Shown here piece by piece: positions 41,230 to 50,793 of a stretch of DNA of 64,000 nucleotides. The stretch's first letter is position 1; every line of letters starts with the position of its first letter. The stretch is from the NCBI GenBank assembly GCA_020636005.1, contig JACJYR010000001.1, positions 1 to 64,000 on the forward strand, read 5' to 3'. The translations under genes and the position numbers were made by a program. Under the pieces are notes generated by a model. It made no database searches, was not told the origin of the DNA, and was given only the letters and a program-made list of their open reading frames with translations. This DNA is from Lewinellaceae bacterium. Its GTDB lineage: Bacteria > Bacteroidota > Bacteroidia > Chitinophagales > Saprospiraceae.

Positions 41230-42528
41230 TTATTCATACGCCTGCACTTCGTGGTGCAAGCTTTCCTCCAGGTATGGATCGTTGACCGGTGTCAACGCTG
41301 CTTTTTCCAAACGGGTGAACACGAAATAAATGAACCCGCCGAGGAACCCGATTAGGATGCCCAGTTCCAGCAGGCCCGGGATGGTAAATCCTGCCACGAA
41401 CCCAGCCCCATGTTCACCGATAGCCTCATGGCCACCTTCCACCCCCTGATGTGCAATCTCCTGGGCAGTAATGAATGTACCGGGTTTTATCATGTAGAAG
41501 AAATCCCACCAGTGGCCCAGGAATACCAGGATGGACGTGAAAATCAGCGTACCGTAGCGGCGCTTGGTCGTGTTGCGCATCAGGATAAGGAAGGGCAACA
41601 CAAAGTTGATGACCAGGTTGCCGTAGAAAAGTACCGCGTAGCTGCTGACCCGCTCCTTGAAATAAATGGTTTCTTCCCCGATGTTGCCATACCAAATCAG
41701 CATGTATTGGCTAAACCAGCAGTAAGTCCAGAAGATGCTGAAAGCAAACATGTACTTACCAAGGTCGTGGAGGTGTTCTCTGGTTACGTTTTCATAGTAT
41801 CCTAACGATTTCAAATAGATCAGCAGCAAAATGGTCAGCGAACAGGCTGCCAGGAACCAACTGGCCATGCAGTACCAGGCAAAAAGCGTACTATACCAGT
41901 GGGCATCTACGGACATGATCCACTGCCAGATCATAGCTGGCCCCATAAAAGCGGCAATTGGCAAAAACAAGGCTGCATATTTCCTCATTTGGCGATGGAT
42001 GCCAAAGTTGGCTACTTCGGCGCCGCGCTCGTCTTCTTCAATGGAAAGCTGCCTCAGTTTGTTGGCAAAAAAAGCCCAAAGCCCCACGATGATGATGGAG
42101 CCGAACAGGTACCACCCTGCATTCAGGAAAGACGACTTCCCTTTAAGCACTTCGTCCGTTGCTACGGCCTCCGGATCCGACCAATGGTACAAATGGTGGA
42201 AGTGTGCAAAAACACCTACACCCAACAGGGCCATCAAAACCAGGCCGGGAATCAGGAAAAGGGAGAATCCTTCCCAAATCCGTTTGAAGGTGACATGCCA
42301 GCCGGAGTAAGCTGTGATAAAAGCCGCCAATATGAACGTGATCATAAAAGCCATGCCTGTAAAAAAGGTGGAGTTGTGGAGGAAGTTGGACCAAAAGCGC
42401 TGATGGACACCGGCCCCCGCAATTTGCTCAGGTTCGGCTATGAAACTTATGACAAGACAGATAAGGCCAAGCCCCATCATCCCCATCAAAAATGTTTTTT
42501 GTTTTGCTTCAAAAGTAAACTGCTTCAT
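41230..42528 (-). CDS. actF: Alternative complex III subunit ActF, quinol-binding membrane subunit
   Basis: 432 residues with about ten membrane spans. It is a paralogue of ActC without the extra helices: HNSTFFTGMAFMITFILAAF, HVTFKRIWEGFSLFLIPGLV, FGSIIIVGLWAFFANKLRQL, FLPIAAFMGPAMIWQWIMSV and DAHWYSTLFAWYCMASWFLA are typical of the NrfD-like ActF family. In this enzyme the membrane subunits oxidise quinol and may move protons. The C-terminal span is followed by a short acidic tail. Last gene of the act group; copy E and about 100 bp separate it from coxB. Confidence 0.92.
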   Translation of the reverse strand: MKQFTFEAKQKTFLMGMMGLGLICLVISFIAEPEQIAGAGVHQRFWSNFLHNSTFFTGMAFMITFILAAFITAYSGWHVTFKRIWEGFSLFLIPGLVLMALLGVGVFAHFHHLYHWSDPEAVATDEVLKGKSSFLNAGWYLFGSIIIVGLWAFFANKLRQLSIEEDERGAEVANFGIHRQMRKYAALFLPIAAFMGPAMIWQWIMSVDAHWYSTLFAWYCMASWFLAACSLTILLLIYLKSLGYYENVTREHLHDLGKYMFAFSIFWTYCWFSQYMLIWYGNIGEETIYFKERVSSYAVLFYGNLVINFVLPFLILMRNTTKRRYGTLIFTSILVFLGHWWDFFYMIKPGTFITAQEIAHQGVEGGHEAIGEHGAGFVAGFTIPGLLELGILIGFLGGFIYFVFTRLEKAALTPVNDPYLEESLHHEVQAYE

Positions 42529-42599
42529 GTGCAGGTATTTAGTTGATCCGGCGTTTCATCCGGGTAATTTTCAATGATACTGAAATTCAATGGGGGCAA

Positions 42600-43514
42600 T
42601 TAATGGCCGCTACCACCGTGGTTTTCAGGGTTTTCTTTTTCGGGCGACACGGCATCCGACTGACCAGGTTCTGAAGGGGGCATTTCGCCGACAGGGGCCT
42701 GGTTTTGGTGGGTCGTTTTGGTCATTTTGGCGGCAGGAAAGCCAAAATCTGCTGCCAGGGAATTTTCCGTGGCGTCGTATTTCAGCTTTTTGGCCTTCGC
42801 CTGCAAAGAGCGGATATAGTGAATCACATCCCAACGCTCTTCATAGGACAGTTTATCCGAATAACCGCCCATGGCATTCTTGCCGTAGATGATGGCATGG
42901 TAGTACCTGCCGTTGCTCGAATATACATATTGTGAGTCCAGCAAGTTGGCAGGTTGGGCAGGGTATTTCCCTCCATTATCCCTCACCAGGTATCCGTTGC
43001 CGCCTCCAGCGTCCCCGTGGCAAATCCCACAGAAAATATTGTATAGCTCCTGGCCTTTGGCCAGCCCCTCCGCAGTGATGGGGAATGGGTTGTATTTGAT
43101 CTGCTGCATGGCCAGCGTCCTTCCTTCCTCTGTATCGGGGAAATAGTAGGGCACGTGCCCGTCCGGCGTGTAGGCAATACCACCATCCGGATACATTTTC
43201 CCTTCAGAGCTTTCCACTGCCTCTTCAGGCGACACAAAGGCCGTCTCACCAATACCGATTGCTGCATATCCCCGTGGGATGGTGTTTTTCACGGGAAGTT
43301 TAGGCTGGGAAAGTTGCCTTCTTGTAAAGGTGCTCTCTTTGTCCCAGGTATTGAGAGAGTAGTTGTTCAGCACATTGGCTTCATAGGCCACCGAATGGGC
43401 CATGTCGGGGATGAACTCGCTGCCGGTCGTGTTGCCGCCCGGTTGCTGGCACCCTATGTTGGCAATGATGGAACCTGCCATTAGCAGAAAAATAAGTTGT
43501 TGAGTGGTTTTCAT
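42600..43514 (-). CDS. actE: Alternative complex III subunit ActE, monoheme cytochrome c lipoprotein
   Basis: 304 residues. The lipobox is IANIGC with Cys22, so the protein is lipid-anchored. One c-type heme motif, CGICH, ends at about residue 166, and a likely axial methionine lies in KNAMGGYSDKLSYEERWDVI. The region before it (GYAAIGIGETAFVSPEEAVE) matches the ActE family. The last ~40 residues are Pro/Glu/Ser-rich and probably flexible. It accepts electrons from ActA/ActB and hands them to the oxidase CuA centre or a soluble carrier. It lies 71 bp upstream of actF. Confidence 0.92.
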   Translation of the reverse strand: MKTTQQLIFLLMAGSIIANIGCQQPGGNTTGSEFIPDMAHSVAYEANVLNNYSLNTWDKESTFTRRQLSQPKLPVKNTIPRGYAAIGIGETAFVSPEEAVESSEGKMYPDGGIAYTPDGHVPYYFPDTEEGRTLAMQQIKYNPFPITAEGLAKGQELYNIFCGICHGDAGGGNGYLVRDNGGKYPAQPANLLDSQYVYSSNGRYYHAIIYGKNAMGGYSDKLSYEERWDVIHYIRSLQAKAKKLKYDATENSLAADFGFPAAKMTKTTHQNQAPVGEMPPSEPGQSDAVSPEKENPENHGGSGH

Positions 43515-43655
43515 TTACAAAATGTATTTCTAAAAAACCTTGGCTATGAAACAGCTCGATCTTAACCCGGTTATCAGGTTTATCAAGAATATTCTTGTTT
43601 GAAAAAGTTCTAAACTAATGTTGGCAGCGCATTTTGACAAAGGCCTGACAACCCC

Positions 43656-44207
43656 TCAGCCGATTACTTTAGCATGCACTTCTTCAGCGCCGGTAGTGCT
43701 GAAAAAACCTTTCAAGTGGTCTTTGTCGCCCTGGCTCATGCCATTGGTCTGAAAGGCGATGCAAAACTTGTCATCCGTGAGACGCTCATCGAGGATTGGA
43801 TTGGATACACCAAAACCCATCCCGCAGATGATATAAAAGACCACCGTCATGCCAATGGCGCAAAACAGTACCGTCAACTCGAAAATGATCGGGATGAAAG
43901 CAGGGAAAGACCAATAGGGCTTGCCCCCAAAAATGGTAGGCCAATCTCCTTCAAAAAGAAGACTGCCACCAAAAACCCAACTCATGCCCAATAAGGCAGT
44001 CAAAGTGCCGAGCATGCCGAAGATAAAACCTACAATGTGCAGGCGGCTTTCTTCCAGACCAAGCACTGTATCCAGCCCGTGGATAGGAAATGGCGAATAA
44101 ACGTCCATGATATCGAGATGGTCGTGGTTAGCCTTGTTGATGGCGCTCATGAGCACCTCATCGTCATGGTAGATTCCGTAGAGGACTTCTTTATGTTGAC
44201 TATTCAT
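43656..44207 (-). CDS. actD: Alternative complex III subunit ActD (DUF3341)
   Basis: 183 residues, with a soluble N-terminal part (YGIYHDDEVLMSAINKANHD, DIMDVYSPFPIHGLDTVLGL) followed by two membrane spans (IVGFIFGMLGTLTALLGMSW and FIPIIFELTVLFCAIGMTVV). This is the DUF3341 pattern of ActD, a small structural subunit without cofactors. It ends in a soluble tail with TDDKFCIAFQTNG. It sits between actC and actE with short spacers, as in the standard actABCDEF order. Confidence 0.9.
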   Translation of the reverse strand: MNSQHKEVLYGIYHDDEVLMSAINKANHDHLDIMDVYSPFPIHGLDTVLGLEESRLHIVGFIFGMLGTLTALLGMSWVFGGSLLFEGDWPTIFGGKPYWSFPAFIPIIFELTVLFCAIGMTVVFYIICGMGFGVSNPILDERLTDDKFCIAFQTNGMSQGDKDHLKGFFSTTGAEEVHAKVIG

Positions 44208-44280
44208 TCCTTATAAATTATAGAACTGATTCAATTTCAAATGGCAACCCAGCGCTGCCTCTCCTGTTTTGCTTTTAATT

Positions 44281-45690
44281 TTAATGAACATGCTCCGCAT
44301 GTTTGCGGGCCTGCGGTTTGGCATTTGGCCCCAGGTACTGGTCGCCATACGTTTTCAGGATGGCTTTGATTTCCGCCACAGCAACCACAGGGGCTACCCG
44401 CACGAAAATGAGGTACAGTGTAAAAAACAGGCCGATAGTGCCGACATAGATGCCAATCTCAACCCAGGATGGCCAGTAATAGCTCCAGGAAGATGGCAGG
44501 TAGTCTTTTGCGAGGGTGGTAGCAATGATGACAAATCGCTCAAACCACATCCCGATGTTCACAAAAATGGACATGAGGAAAGTCCACCAAACACTCCGGC
44601 GGATTTTCTTGGACCAGAATACTTGTGGTGACAGCAAATTGCAGCCCATCATGCCGATGTAAGCCCAGTAATAAGGGCCGAGCACCCGGTTGTAAAAAGC
44701 GAACTGCTCGTAAATATACCCGGAGTACCAGGCCACGAACAACTCAATCAAATAGGCCGAACCAACCATCGTACCTGTTACAAGGATGACCTTGTTCATG
44801 CTTTCGATGTGGTTGAGCGTAATGTATTCTTCGATTTTCAACACTTTCCGGGTAATAACCATGAGCGTCTGCACCATGGCGAAGCCGGAAAAAATAGCGC
44901 CGGCAACGAAGTAGGGCGGGAAGATGGTCGTGTGCCAGCCCGGAATGACAGAAGTGGCGAAGTCGAAGCTCACGATGGTGTGGACGGACAATACCAGGGG
45001 GGTTGAGATTCCTGCCAGGATGAGGGAGAGGTACTCATGGCGTTGCCAATGTTTGGCGGCTCCTGTCCAACCCATCGAAAAGAAGGCATAGATTTTCTTG
45101 CGGATTCCCTTCGCACGGTCACGAACGGTTGCGAAATCTGGCACCAATCCCGTGTACCAGAACAGCAGGGAAACAGTAAAATACGTCGAGATGGCAAACA
45201 AGTCCCAAAGCAGGGGCGAGTTGAAGTTTACCCAAAGCGGCCCACGGGTGTTGGGGTAGGGAAACATGAAAAAGTCGAACCATGGACGGCCTGTGTGCGT
45301 GGCGGGAAACAAGCCGGCGCACATGACCGCAAAGATGGTCATGGCTTCCGCTGCCCGGTTGACCCCGGTGCGCCACTTCTGCCGGAACAACAGGAGGATG
45401 GCCGAGATAAGTGTCCCAGCGTGACCTATACCGATCCACCAGACGAAGTTGGTGATGTCGTAGGCCCAGCCAATCGTCCGGTTGGCGTTCCAGGAACCGA
45501 TGCCGAAGTAAAAGGTCCAGGTAAGGGAAAAAAGGCCAAACGCCAACAGGGAAACTGCCAGGACAAAGCAGATGATCCAAGCCAGGTTGGGCGTCTTTTC
45601 AGTAGGCCCGATCAGGTCTTCCGTTATCTGGTGATAATTTTTGTTCCCCATGACCAGGGGCTCCCGAATGCGTGATACTGCTGCACTCAT
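44281..45690 (-). CDS. actC: Alternative complex III subunit ActC, NrfD-like quinol-oxidising membrane subunit
   Basis: 469 residues with ten predicted spans. NrfD/PsrC-family signatures include WNANRTIGWAYDITNFVWWI, GIGHAGTLISAILLLFRQKW, GRPWFDFFMFPYPNTRGPLW, NFNSPLLWDLFAISTYFTVS and IVSFDFATSVIPGWHTTIFP. These form the quinol pocket and the helix bundle facing ActB. In the complex it passes electrons from menaquinol to the iron-sulfur chain of ActB. The N-terminal tail (EPLVMGNKNYHQITEDLIGP) agrees with Bacteroidota homologues. It is preceded by a 150-bp spacer full of TTGTTTGAA repeats. Confidence 0.93.
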   Translation of the reverse strand: MSAAVSRIREPLVMGNKNYHQITEDLIGPTEKTPNLAWIICFVLAVSLLAFGLFSLTWTFYFGIGSWNANRTIGWAYDITNFVWWIGIGHAGTLISAILLLFRQKWRTGVNRAAEAMTIFAVMCAGLFPATHTGRPWFDFFMFPYPNTRGPLWVNFNSPLLWDLFAISTYFTVSLLFWYTGLVPDFATVRDRAKGIRKKIYAFFSMGWTGAAKHWQRHEYLSLILAGISTPLVLSVHTIVSFDFATSVIPGWHTTIFPPYFVAGAIFSGFAMVQTLMVITRKVLKIEEYITLNHIESMNKVILVTGTMVGSAYLIELFVAWYSGYIYEQFAFYNRVLGPYYWAYIGMMGCNLLSPQVFWSKKIRRSVWWTFLMSIFVNIGMWFERFVIIATTLAKDYLPSSWSYYWPSWVEIGIYVGTIGLFFTLYLIFVRVAPVVAVAEIKAILKTYGDQYLGPNAKPQARKHAEHVH

Positions 45691-45710
45691 ATCTGATGGT
45701 TAAGTTCTTT

Positions 45711-45838
45711 TGCTGTTTGAATGGTTGTTTGAGATTGCCTGAATTCGTTTGAAAATTGCTTGAATTTTTGTTGAAACAACTTTTACTAAAAGCTGCCCAA
45801 CGATTTTCAAACAACTTCAAACAACTTCAAACAACTAT
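45711..45838 (-). repeat. Iterated GTTGTTTGAA repeat in the actB-actC spacer
   Basis: The unit TTCAAACAAC (plus strand) occurs three times in tandem at about 45809-45838, and looser relatives (GTTTGAAAATTGC, GTTGAAACAAC) fill the rest of the spacer. Comparable words recur at 41190-41220 and 51925-52011. Confidence 0.6.
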
Positions 45839-45840
45839 GT

Positions 45841-48800
45841 TTAGCTCAATGCTTCATCCCTGTTCACCACCCGGATGGTGTATTGCACGGAAGGACGTGT
45901 GTCCACCTCTTCCAGTACGATGTAGTTGAGCGGGTCTTTGAAACGCTTGCTGATTTCTGCGTCCGGGTTGTTGGTGTCGCCAAAAGTGATGGCTCCCGTG
46001 GGGCAAGCCGTTTGGCAGGCAGATTTTACCTCGCCGTCCCTCAATGCCCGGCCTTCTTTCTTTGCTGTCAACTTACCTTCCTGGATACGCTGCACACAGA
46101 AGCTGCATTTTTCCATCACCCCGCGCACCCGCACCGTCACGTCCGGGTTCAATACCATACGGGTCAGGTTGTCTCCATAGAACGGCACATCCAGGTTATC
46201 AGTGATAACTTCGTTGGCAGGGAACAGGTCGGCAGTCGTGTAGTCCAGCCAGTTGAAACGGCGTACTTTGAAAGGGCAGTTGTTGGCGCAGTAACGGGTG
46301 CCGATGCACCGGTTGTAGGCCATTTGGTTCAAACCCTCCGAGCTGTGGTTGGTAGCGGATACAGGGCAGACGTTTTCACAGGGTGCGTTGTCGCAATGCT
46401 GGCACATCATCGGCTGATAGACCACATTTGGGTTTTCATAATCGCCGTAGAAGTAGCGGTCAATGCGCAACCAGGTCATTTCGTGGTGGCGATAGACCTC
46501 GTGTTTTCCGACCACCGGAACATTGTTTTCTGCCACGCAGGCCACCTGGCAAGCGCCGCAGCCGATGCAGGAGTTGAGGTCAACGTGCAGGCCCCAATGA
46601 TGGCCCTGACTGTATTTTTCAGCTACATATTTATCGTATGGATAAAGCGACTGATCGTTGAGGTGGCCATGTTCAGCCCGTTCGTGGTGCAATTCTTCCG
46701 TAAAAGCATCCAATTCGCTGAGGTTCGTGCGGCGGATAACAGTGCGATCCACCAAAGAACCCTGGAATCCTTTACCAACAGTCATCAAAGCCACCTCGTC
46801 CACGTTCACTTTTTCTTCCTGGCCATTGACATTGCCCGTCACCCCCATGGTGTGGTGGTATTGGACTACGGCAAACTCATTGTCCGTTCCGACTTTGCCG
46901 GAAATATTGGCATTGGTTGCAAAATACTGCGTGTTCCCGTCGGCATCTATGTTGAGCCAGGGATATACGTTGATGCCGACACCGGTACCGCAATTTCCGG
47001 CCACGGTGCGGCCATAGCCCAAAGCAATAGCTACGCAGTCCACTTTCTGGCCGAATTGGCGGTTGCAAGTAGCCCGCTGCACCTGGCCGTTGATGTCAAC
47101 TTCAACTATATCAGCTTCTTTGTAGTATTCGCTTTCGTTCAGGCCCTTGAACTGGCCTGCGCCGTGGAAGCGGCGGTTACCGTCGAACTCAACCGGGATG
47201 GCCAGGTAGTTGCTCCAAACGCTCCGGCTGATGGGGTCTGGCATTTCCTGCAACCATGGATTGTCAGCGTATTGGCCTGCTCCAACATTTACGGTTTCAA
47301 TAAAAGAGACCTCTATGCCGGCACCGGGTTTGGTGATTTTTCCGGCGGCAGCGGCCACATCGCCCCCAAAGGGAATCTGGCTACTTTCCTGCTCAGGCAC
47401 TTCGAAAATACCATTGTGCAGGGCAGTGTCCCAGAAAGCCTGAAAGGTGGCAAATTTATTTTGGCGGGGGAACATACTGGACTGCCAACTGGCATTCAAA
47501 TATTCGTAGTAAGGCTGCTCAGACTGGGGGTTCAGGTTCGGGCTGGCCGCCCAGCGCAGCAGTGATTCCTCAGCCTGCCTTGTTTTGAACAATGGGCCGA
47601 TGGTGGGCTGTATCAGGCTGTAATGGCCACGCTTCGGCTCCGCATCGCCCCAACTTTCCAGGTAATGATGGGCCGGGGCGACATAATCGCAAAGCGCGGA
47701 AGTTTCGTTTGGAATGGTGGCCAGCGAGATTTTGGTTTTCACCTTGGCGAAAGCCTCGGCAAATTTGGCCGCATTGGGCAAATCGTAAGCAGGATTGGCA
47801 CCCCAAACGATAACTGCGTCCACCCGCCCCATTTCGTTGATGAGGTCCTGCACTTCTTTATCAATACCCTGGCGTTGCAGGGAGGCATTGGCAAAGGAAA
47901 TGGTATTGCCATAGCTGTCGAGCATGGAATTGATGGCATTTACCAGCGTTTGCTCGCCGATGTTGTTTGAGGCACTGACCACGAGGCTCTTGCCCCGATT
48001 GGCCCAAAGCTTATCGGCGGCTTTGGCAAGTGCGGCGGCGGCTTCCGCCTTGGGAGCGGTCACGCTTTGGCTGCCAGCCTTGGAGGCAATGGCATTGTAC
48101 AAAGCAGCAATAGCAGCCCCTGTTTCGGAGGGTTTTACCAAAATACGGTTGTCGGCATTGGAGCCTGTCAGTGTCATGGCACTTTCCACCTGAATGTGGT
48201 GGGACATTTTTGCGCCTTTGACATTTTTGATTTTCCTGTTTTCAGCATATTGACGGGCAAATTCTACCGGCGAGATCCAGGTGCCGAGGAAATCCGCTCC
48301 GAAGCTGACAATAACATCCGCTTTATCGAATTTGTAGTTGGGTATTACTTTTTGGCCGAAACATGCCTCATTGGCCTGGAGGATGGCTGAACTTGAAACA
48401 GGATCGTATGTGACGGTTTTAGCGTTCGGGTACTTCGCCACGAACTCTCCGACCGCTTTTTTCGCCGTCGGACTGAGGTTGGTGTTCATCACGATACGGA
48501 TGCTGTTGGCGGAAGCCAGTTTGCCCACCACCTCTTTGTCCAGGTCGTCCCAGCTTGCCGGGTCCCAGGAGCCACTATTGTTTTTCATGGGTGCCTGGTA
48601 GCGGTTCGTATCGTAGAGGCTGAGGACGCTCGCCTGCGCACGGGCGCTGGTGCCGCCTTTCGTTACACTCGACATTACATTCCCCTCAATTTTTATCGGC
48701 CTTCCTTCCCTGGTTTTTACCAAAACAGGGCAATAGTCGCCCCCATTGGAAAAGGAGGAAGCATAGTAGGTAGCCACACCGGGAACGATGGTGTCAGGTT

Positions 48801-49044
48801 TTACAACATAAGGAATGGCCCTCTTTACCGGAATGTCGCAACTGGCGATGGTGGCTGCACTGAGGCTGAAACCGAGAAACTTCAGAAAATCCCGGCGGTT
48901 GGCCCGCACGTCGAGCGAACTGTCGTGTGCCAGGGCAGAAACATCGTTTGAAAACTCCTTTTGGATGGATTCCAGAAAATGGGGATCGTTTTCCAAATGT
49001 TCAACCCCAATCCAGGTTTCCGTATGCTTATTTTGATTTTTCAT
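45841..49044 (-). CDS. actB: Alternative complex III subunit ActB, molybdopterin-oxidoreductase-like plus iron-sulfur domain, Tat-exported
   Basis: About 1067 residues, taking the ATG at 49044 (MKNQNKHTETW), which matches the family start better than the ATG at 49080. A twin-arginine-type signal appears near residues 50-70 (NRRDFLKFLGFSLSAATIAS). The first ~750 residues are a molybdopterin-oxidoreductase fold that in this family carries no molybdenum cofactor. The C-terminal part (from about 790) has the ferredoxin-like cysteine sets: CIGCGACQVACVAENN, MCQHCDNAPCENVCP, CIGTRYCANNCPFKVRRFNW and CSFCVQRIQ with CQTACPTGAI. Four clusters (three [4Fe-4S] and one [3Fe-4S] in characterised enzymes) conduct electrons from ActC to ActA/ActE. 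Confidence 0.94.
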   Translation of the reverse strand: MKNQNKHTETWIGVEHLENDPHFLESIQKEFSNDVSALAHDSSLDVRANRRDFLKFLGFSLSAATIASCDIPVKRAIPYVVKPDTIVPGVATYYASSFSNGGDYCPVLVKTREGRPIKIEGNVMSSVTKGGTSARAQASVLSLYDTNRYQAPMKNNSGSWDPASWDDLDKEVVGKLASANSIRIVMNTNLSPTAKKAVGEFVAKYPNAKTVTYDPVSSSAILQANEACFGQKVIPNYKFDKADVIVSFGADFLGTWISPVEFARQYAENRKIKNVKGAKMSHHIQVESAMTLTGSNADNRILVKPSETGAAIAALYNAIASKAGSQSVTAPKAEAAAALAKAADKLWANRGKSLVVSASNNIGEQTLVNAINSMLDSYGNTISFANASLQRQGIDKEVQDLINEMGRVDAVIVWGANPAYDLPNAAKFAEAFAKVKTKISLATIPNETSALCDYVAPAHHYLESWGDAEPKRGHYSLIQPTIGPLFKTRQAEESLLRWAASPNLNPQSEQPYYEYLNASWQSSMFPRQNKFATFQAFWDTALHNGIFEVPEQESSQIPFGGDVAAAAGKITKPGAGIEVSFIETVNVGAGQYADNPWLQEMPDPISRSVWSNYLAIPVEFDGNRRFHGAGQFKGLNESEYYKEADIVEVDINGQVQRATCNRQFGQKVDCVAIALGYGRTVAGNCGTGVGINVYPWLNIDADGNTQYFATNANISGKVGTDNEFAVVQYHHTMGVTGNVNGQEEKVNVDEVALMTVGKGFQGSLVDRTVIRRTNLSELDAFTEELHHERAEHGHLNDQSLYPYDKYVAEKYSQGHHWGLHVDLNSCIGCGACQVACVAENNVPVVGKHEVYRHHEMTWLRIDRYFYGDYENPNVVYQPMMCQHCDNAPCENVCPVSATNHSSEGLNQMAYNRCIGTRYCANNCPFKVRRFNWLDYTTADLFPANEVITDNLDVPFYGDNLTRMVLNPDVTVRVRGVMEKCSFCVQRIQEGKLTAKKEGRALRDGEVKSACQTACPTGAITFGDTNNPDAEISKRFKDPLNYIVLEEVDTRPSVQYTIRVVNRDEALS

Positions 49045-49143
49045 CTTATTATATAAAGGTGTTTTTTCACTGAAATTCATTGTTCAACTGTTTCATTGTT
49101 CCAAGGTTTGCCCGTCAATGAAGCCAATGGGACAATGGAGCAA

Positions 49144-50583
49144 TCAATAATGGCACTTCTGGCATTCCGTACCGCCGATGTCTTCCACGGTCACTTTATC
49201 CCTTTTGTTATTTTTTATTTCATCGTGGTACATTTCGTAGTAGTTGTCGTAGTATTGGTTGTCGGCGAATTTCACCTCCGTTTTGCGGTGGCAGTTGATG
49301 CACCAGCCCATAGACAAGGGGGCATATTGTTTCATTACATCCATTTGTTCGACTTTGCCATGGCAGGTTTGGCAGGCGACCTTGCCGACCGTTACGTGCT
49401 GGGCGTGGTTGAAATAAACATGGTCGGGCAAATTGTGGATGCGCACCCATTCGATGGGGCCTTGTATCTTTTCATCGCCGGATTCCTTATTGGTCAATGC
49501 TTTAACGATGCCATTCCATTGGTTTTCGATTAAAGCTTCGCCATCGGCATCCAGGGAGCCTTTATCGGCGATGTAGGTATCGGCAATCCATTTGGTGTAA
49601 ATCTTCTTGATATCCTCCTGGCTCATGTTGTCATAGTTCTCGATATACTTGTCGGTGCTGGGGTCGAAGCCAATAGAGGCGTAGATTTTTGTCAACTCTG
49701 CGGTGCCATCACGGGAACCTACTTTGATGGCCTTGTGGCAGTTCATGCAGGTATTAGCTGCCGGGATGACGCTGTGCTTGCTGCGCCTTGCGCCGTCGTG
49801 GCAGTAATTGCAGTCAATTTGGTTTTGGCAGGCATGTATAATGTGGGAAAACTTGATTGGTTGCTCCGGTTGGTAGCCTTGCTGGCGGCCCAGGTTGATG
49901 GCATTGTGCACCGTGAAATAACCGCCCACAACGATAATGGCAAAGATGACAAAGCTGATCACTCCCCTGCTTGTCAACAATTCAGCCAGGGTTTTGCGCT
50001 CCCCGGCCTCGCCTTTTTCCTTCATCTCCGACATGTAGCTGAGGTTGGAGATAATGCGGGCAAGGATGACAGCCAACAGGGCAAGGACGGCAAACAAGAA
50101 AACATAAACGAGGTTACTGCTTCCTTTTTCTTCTAACCCCGTGGGCAGGGCGCAAGGGTCGGGTTCGTTAGAGGCTACCACCGGGCCGCCGCCGCAGGTG
50201 CCTTTGTACGTGCAGTCAATGTAGGCCAGGATGTTGTTTATTTCCGCATCCGTCAGGTTGGGGAAGTTGTTCATGACGGTCGGTTTCCATTCGTTCCACA
50301 GTTCTGTCGCACGGGGATGTCCTGCTGCGATCAGGGCTTGTGAATTCCTGATCCAGGAATGCAGGTCTGCTTCCGGGTAGCCGGACCAGCGCTCCTGGAC
50401 GCCACCAAGGGCGGGGCCAGTCAGCTTGTCCTTCATGTTTTTATTGTGGCAGGAAGCGCAGTTATTCTTGAAAAGCGTCTTGCCTGACTCAATGTCCGGA
50501 GCGTCTTGCGCAAAAGTGGAAATGGAAAGTAGTGTAGCGAAAAGAATTAATAAGTAACTGCCAGCCAGTCGTTTGTATATCAT
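49144..50583 (-). CDS. actA: Alternative complex III subunit ActA, multiheme cytochrome c with an additional N-terminal monoheme domain
   Basis: 479 residues from the ATG at 50583 (MIYKRLAGS), which starts the signal peptide (ends STFAQ). Residues ~30-130 are a class I cytochrome c domain with CASCH and an NFPNLTDAEINNILAYI helix. Two membrane spans follow (VYVFLFAVLALLAVILARII; GVISFVIFAIIVVGGYF). The C-terminal half has five more heme motifs: CNYCH, CMNCH, CQTCH, CINCH and CQKCH, the pentaheme module known from ActA. Six hemes in total. It is the first gene of the operon, directly behind a consensus-like promoter. The pentaheme region receives electrons from ActB. Confidence 0.93.
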   Translation of the reverse strand: MIYKRLAGSYLLILFATLLSISTFAQDAPDIESGKTLFKNNCASCHNKNMKDKLTGPALGGVQERWSGYPEADLHSWIRNSQALIAAGHPRATELWNEWKPTVMNNFPNLTDAEINNILAYIDCTYKGTCGGGPVVASNEPDPCALPTGLEEKGSSNLVYVFLFAVLALLAVILARIISNLSYMSEMKEKGEAGERKTLAELLTSRGVISFVIFAIIVVGGYFTVHNAINLGRQQGYQPEQPIKFSHIIHACQNQIDCNYCHDGARRSKHSVIPAANTCMNCHKAIKVGSRDGTAELTKIYASIGFDPSTDKYIENYDNMSQEDIKKIYTKWIADTYIADKGSLDADGEALIENQWNGIVKALTNKESGDEKIQGPIEWVRIHNLPDHVYFNHAQHVTVGKVACQTCHGKVEQMDVMKQYAPLSMGWCINCHRKTEVKFADNQYYDNYYEMYHDEIKNNKRDKVTVEDIGGTECQKCHY

Positions 50584-50645
50584 CTTGAACAGGATTGTTA
50601 TGGTCGGACTTTGACATAACGGAGGCCGCTTTGTAAAAGTCGGGG

Positions 50646-50678
50646 CAAAGATAAAACTCAAGGCATTTTTTTAACAAG
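50646..50678 (-). promoter_or_regulatory. Putative promoter of the act-cox operon
   Basis: On the minus strand TATCTTTG (plus 50646-50653) matches the Bacteroidota -7 element TAnnTTTG exactly, and TTG (plus 50675-50677) lies 21 nt further upstream in the -33 position. Transcription would start near 50640, about 57 nt ahead of the actA start codon. Confidence 0.55.
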
Positions 50679-50793
50679 AAATTAAGGGACGTTAATTTAT
50701 TTAGATGGGTTCTAAATTCCCGAATGTTCAAACCAAAGAAATACGCACAAAGGAAATACTTAAGTAGTTCTTTATAAGACGGTTATGAAAATG

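Noticed and set aside
45883..47565. Long plus-strand open frame (560 codons)
   Set aside because: Antisense shadow of actB; the minus-strand product has clear ActB motifs, and the shadow product has none.
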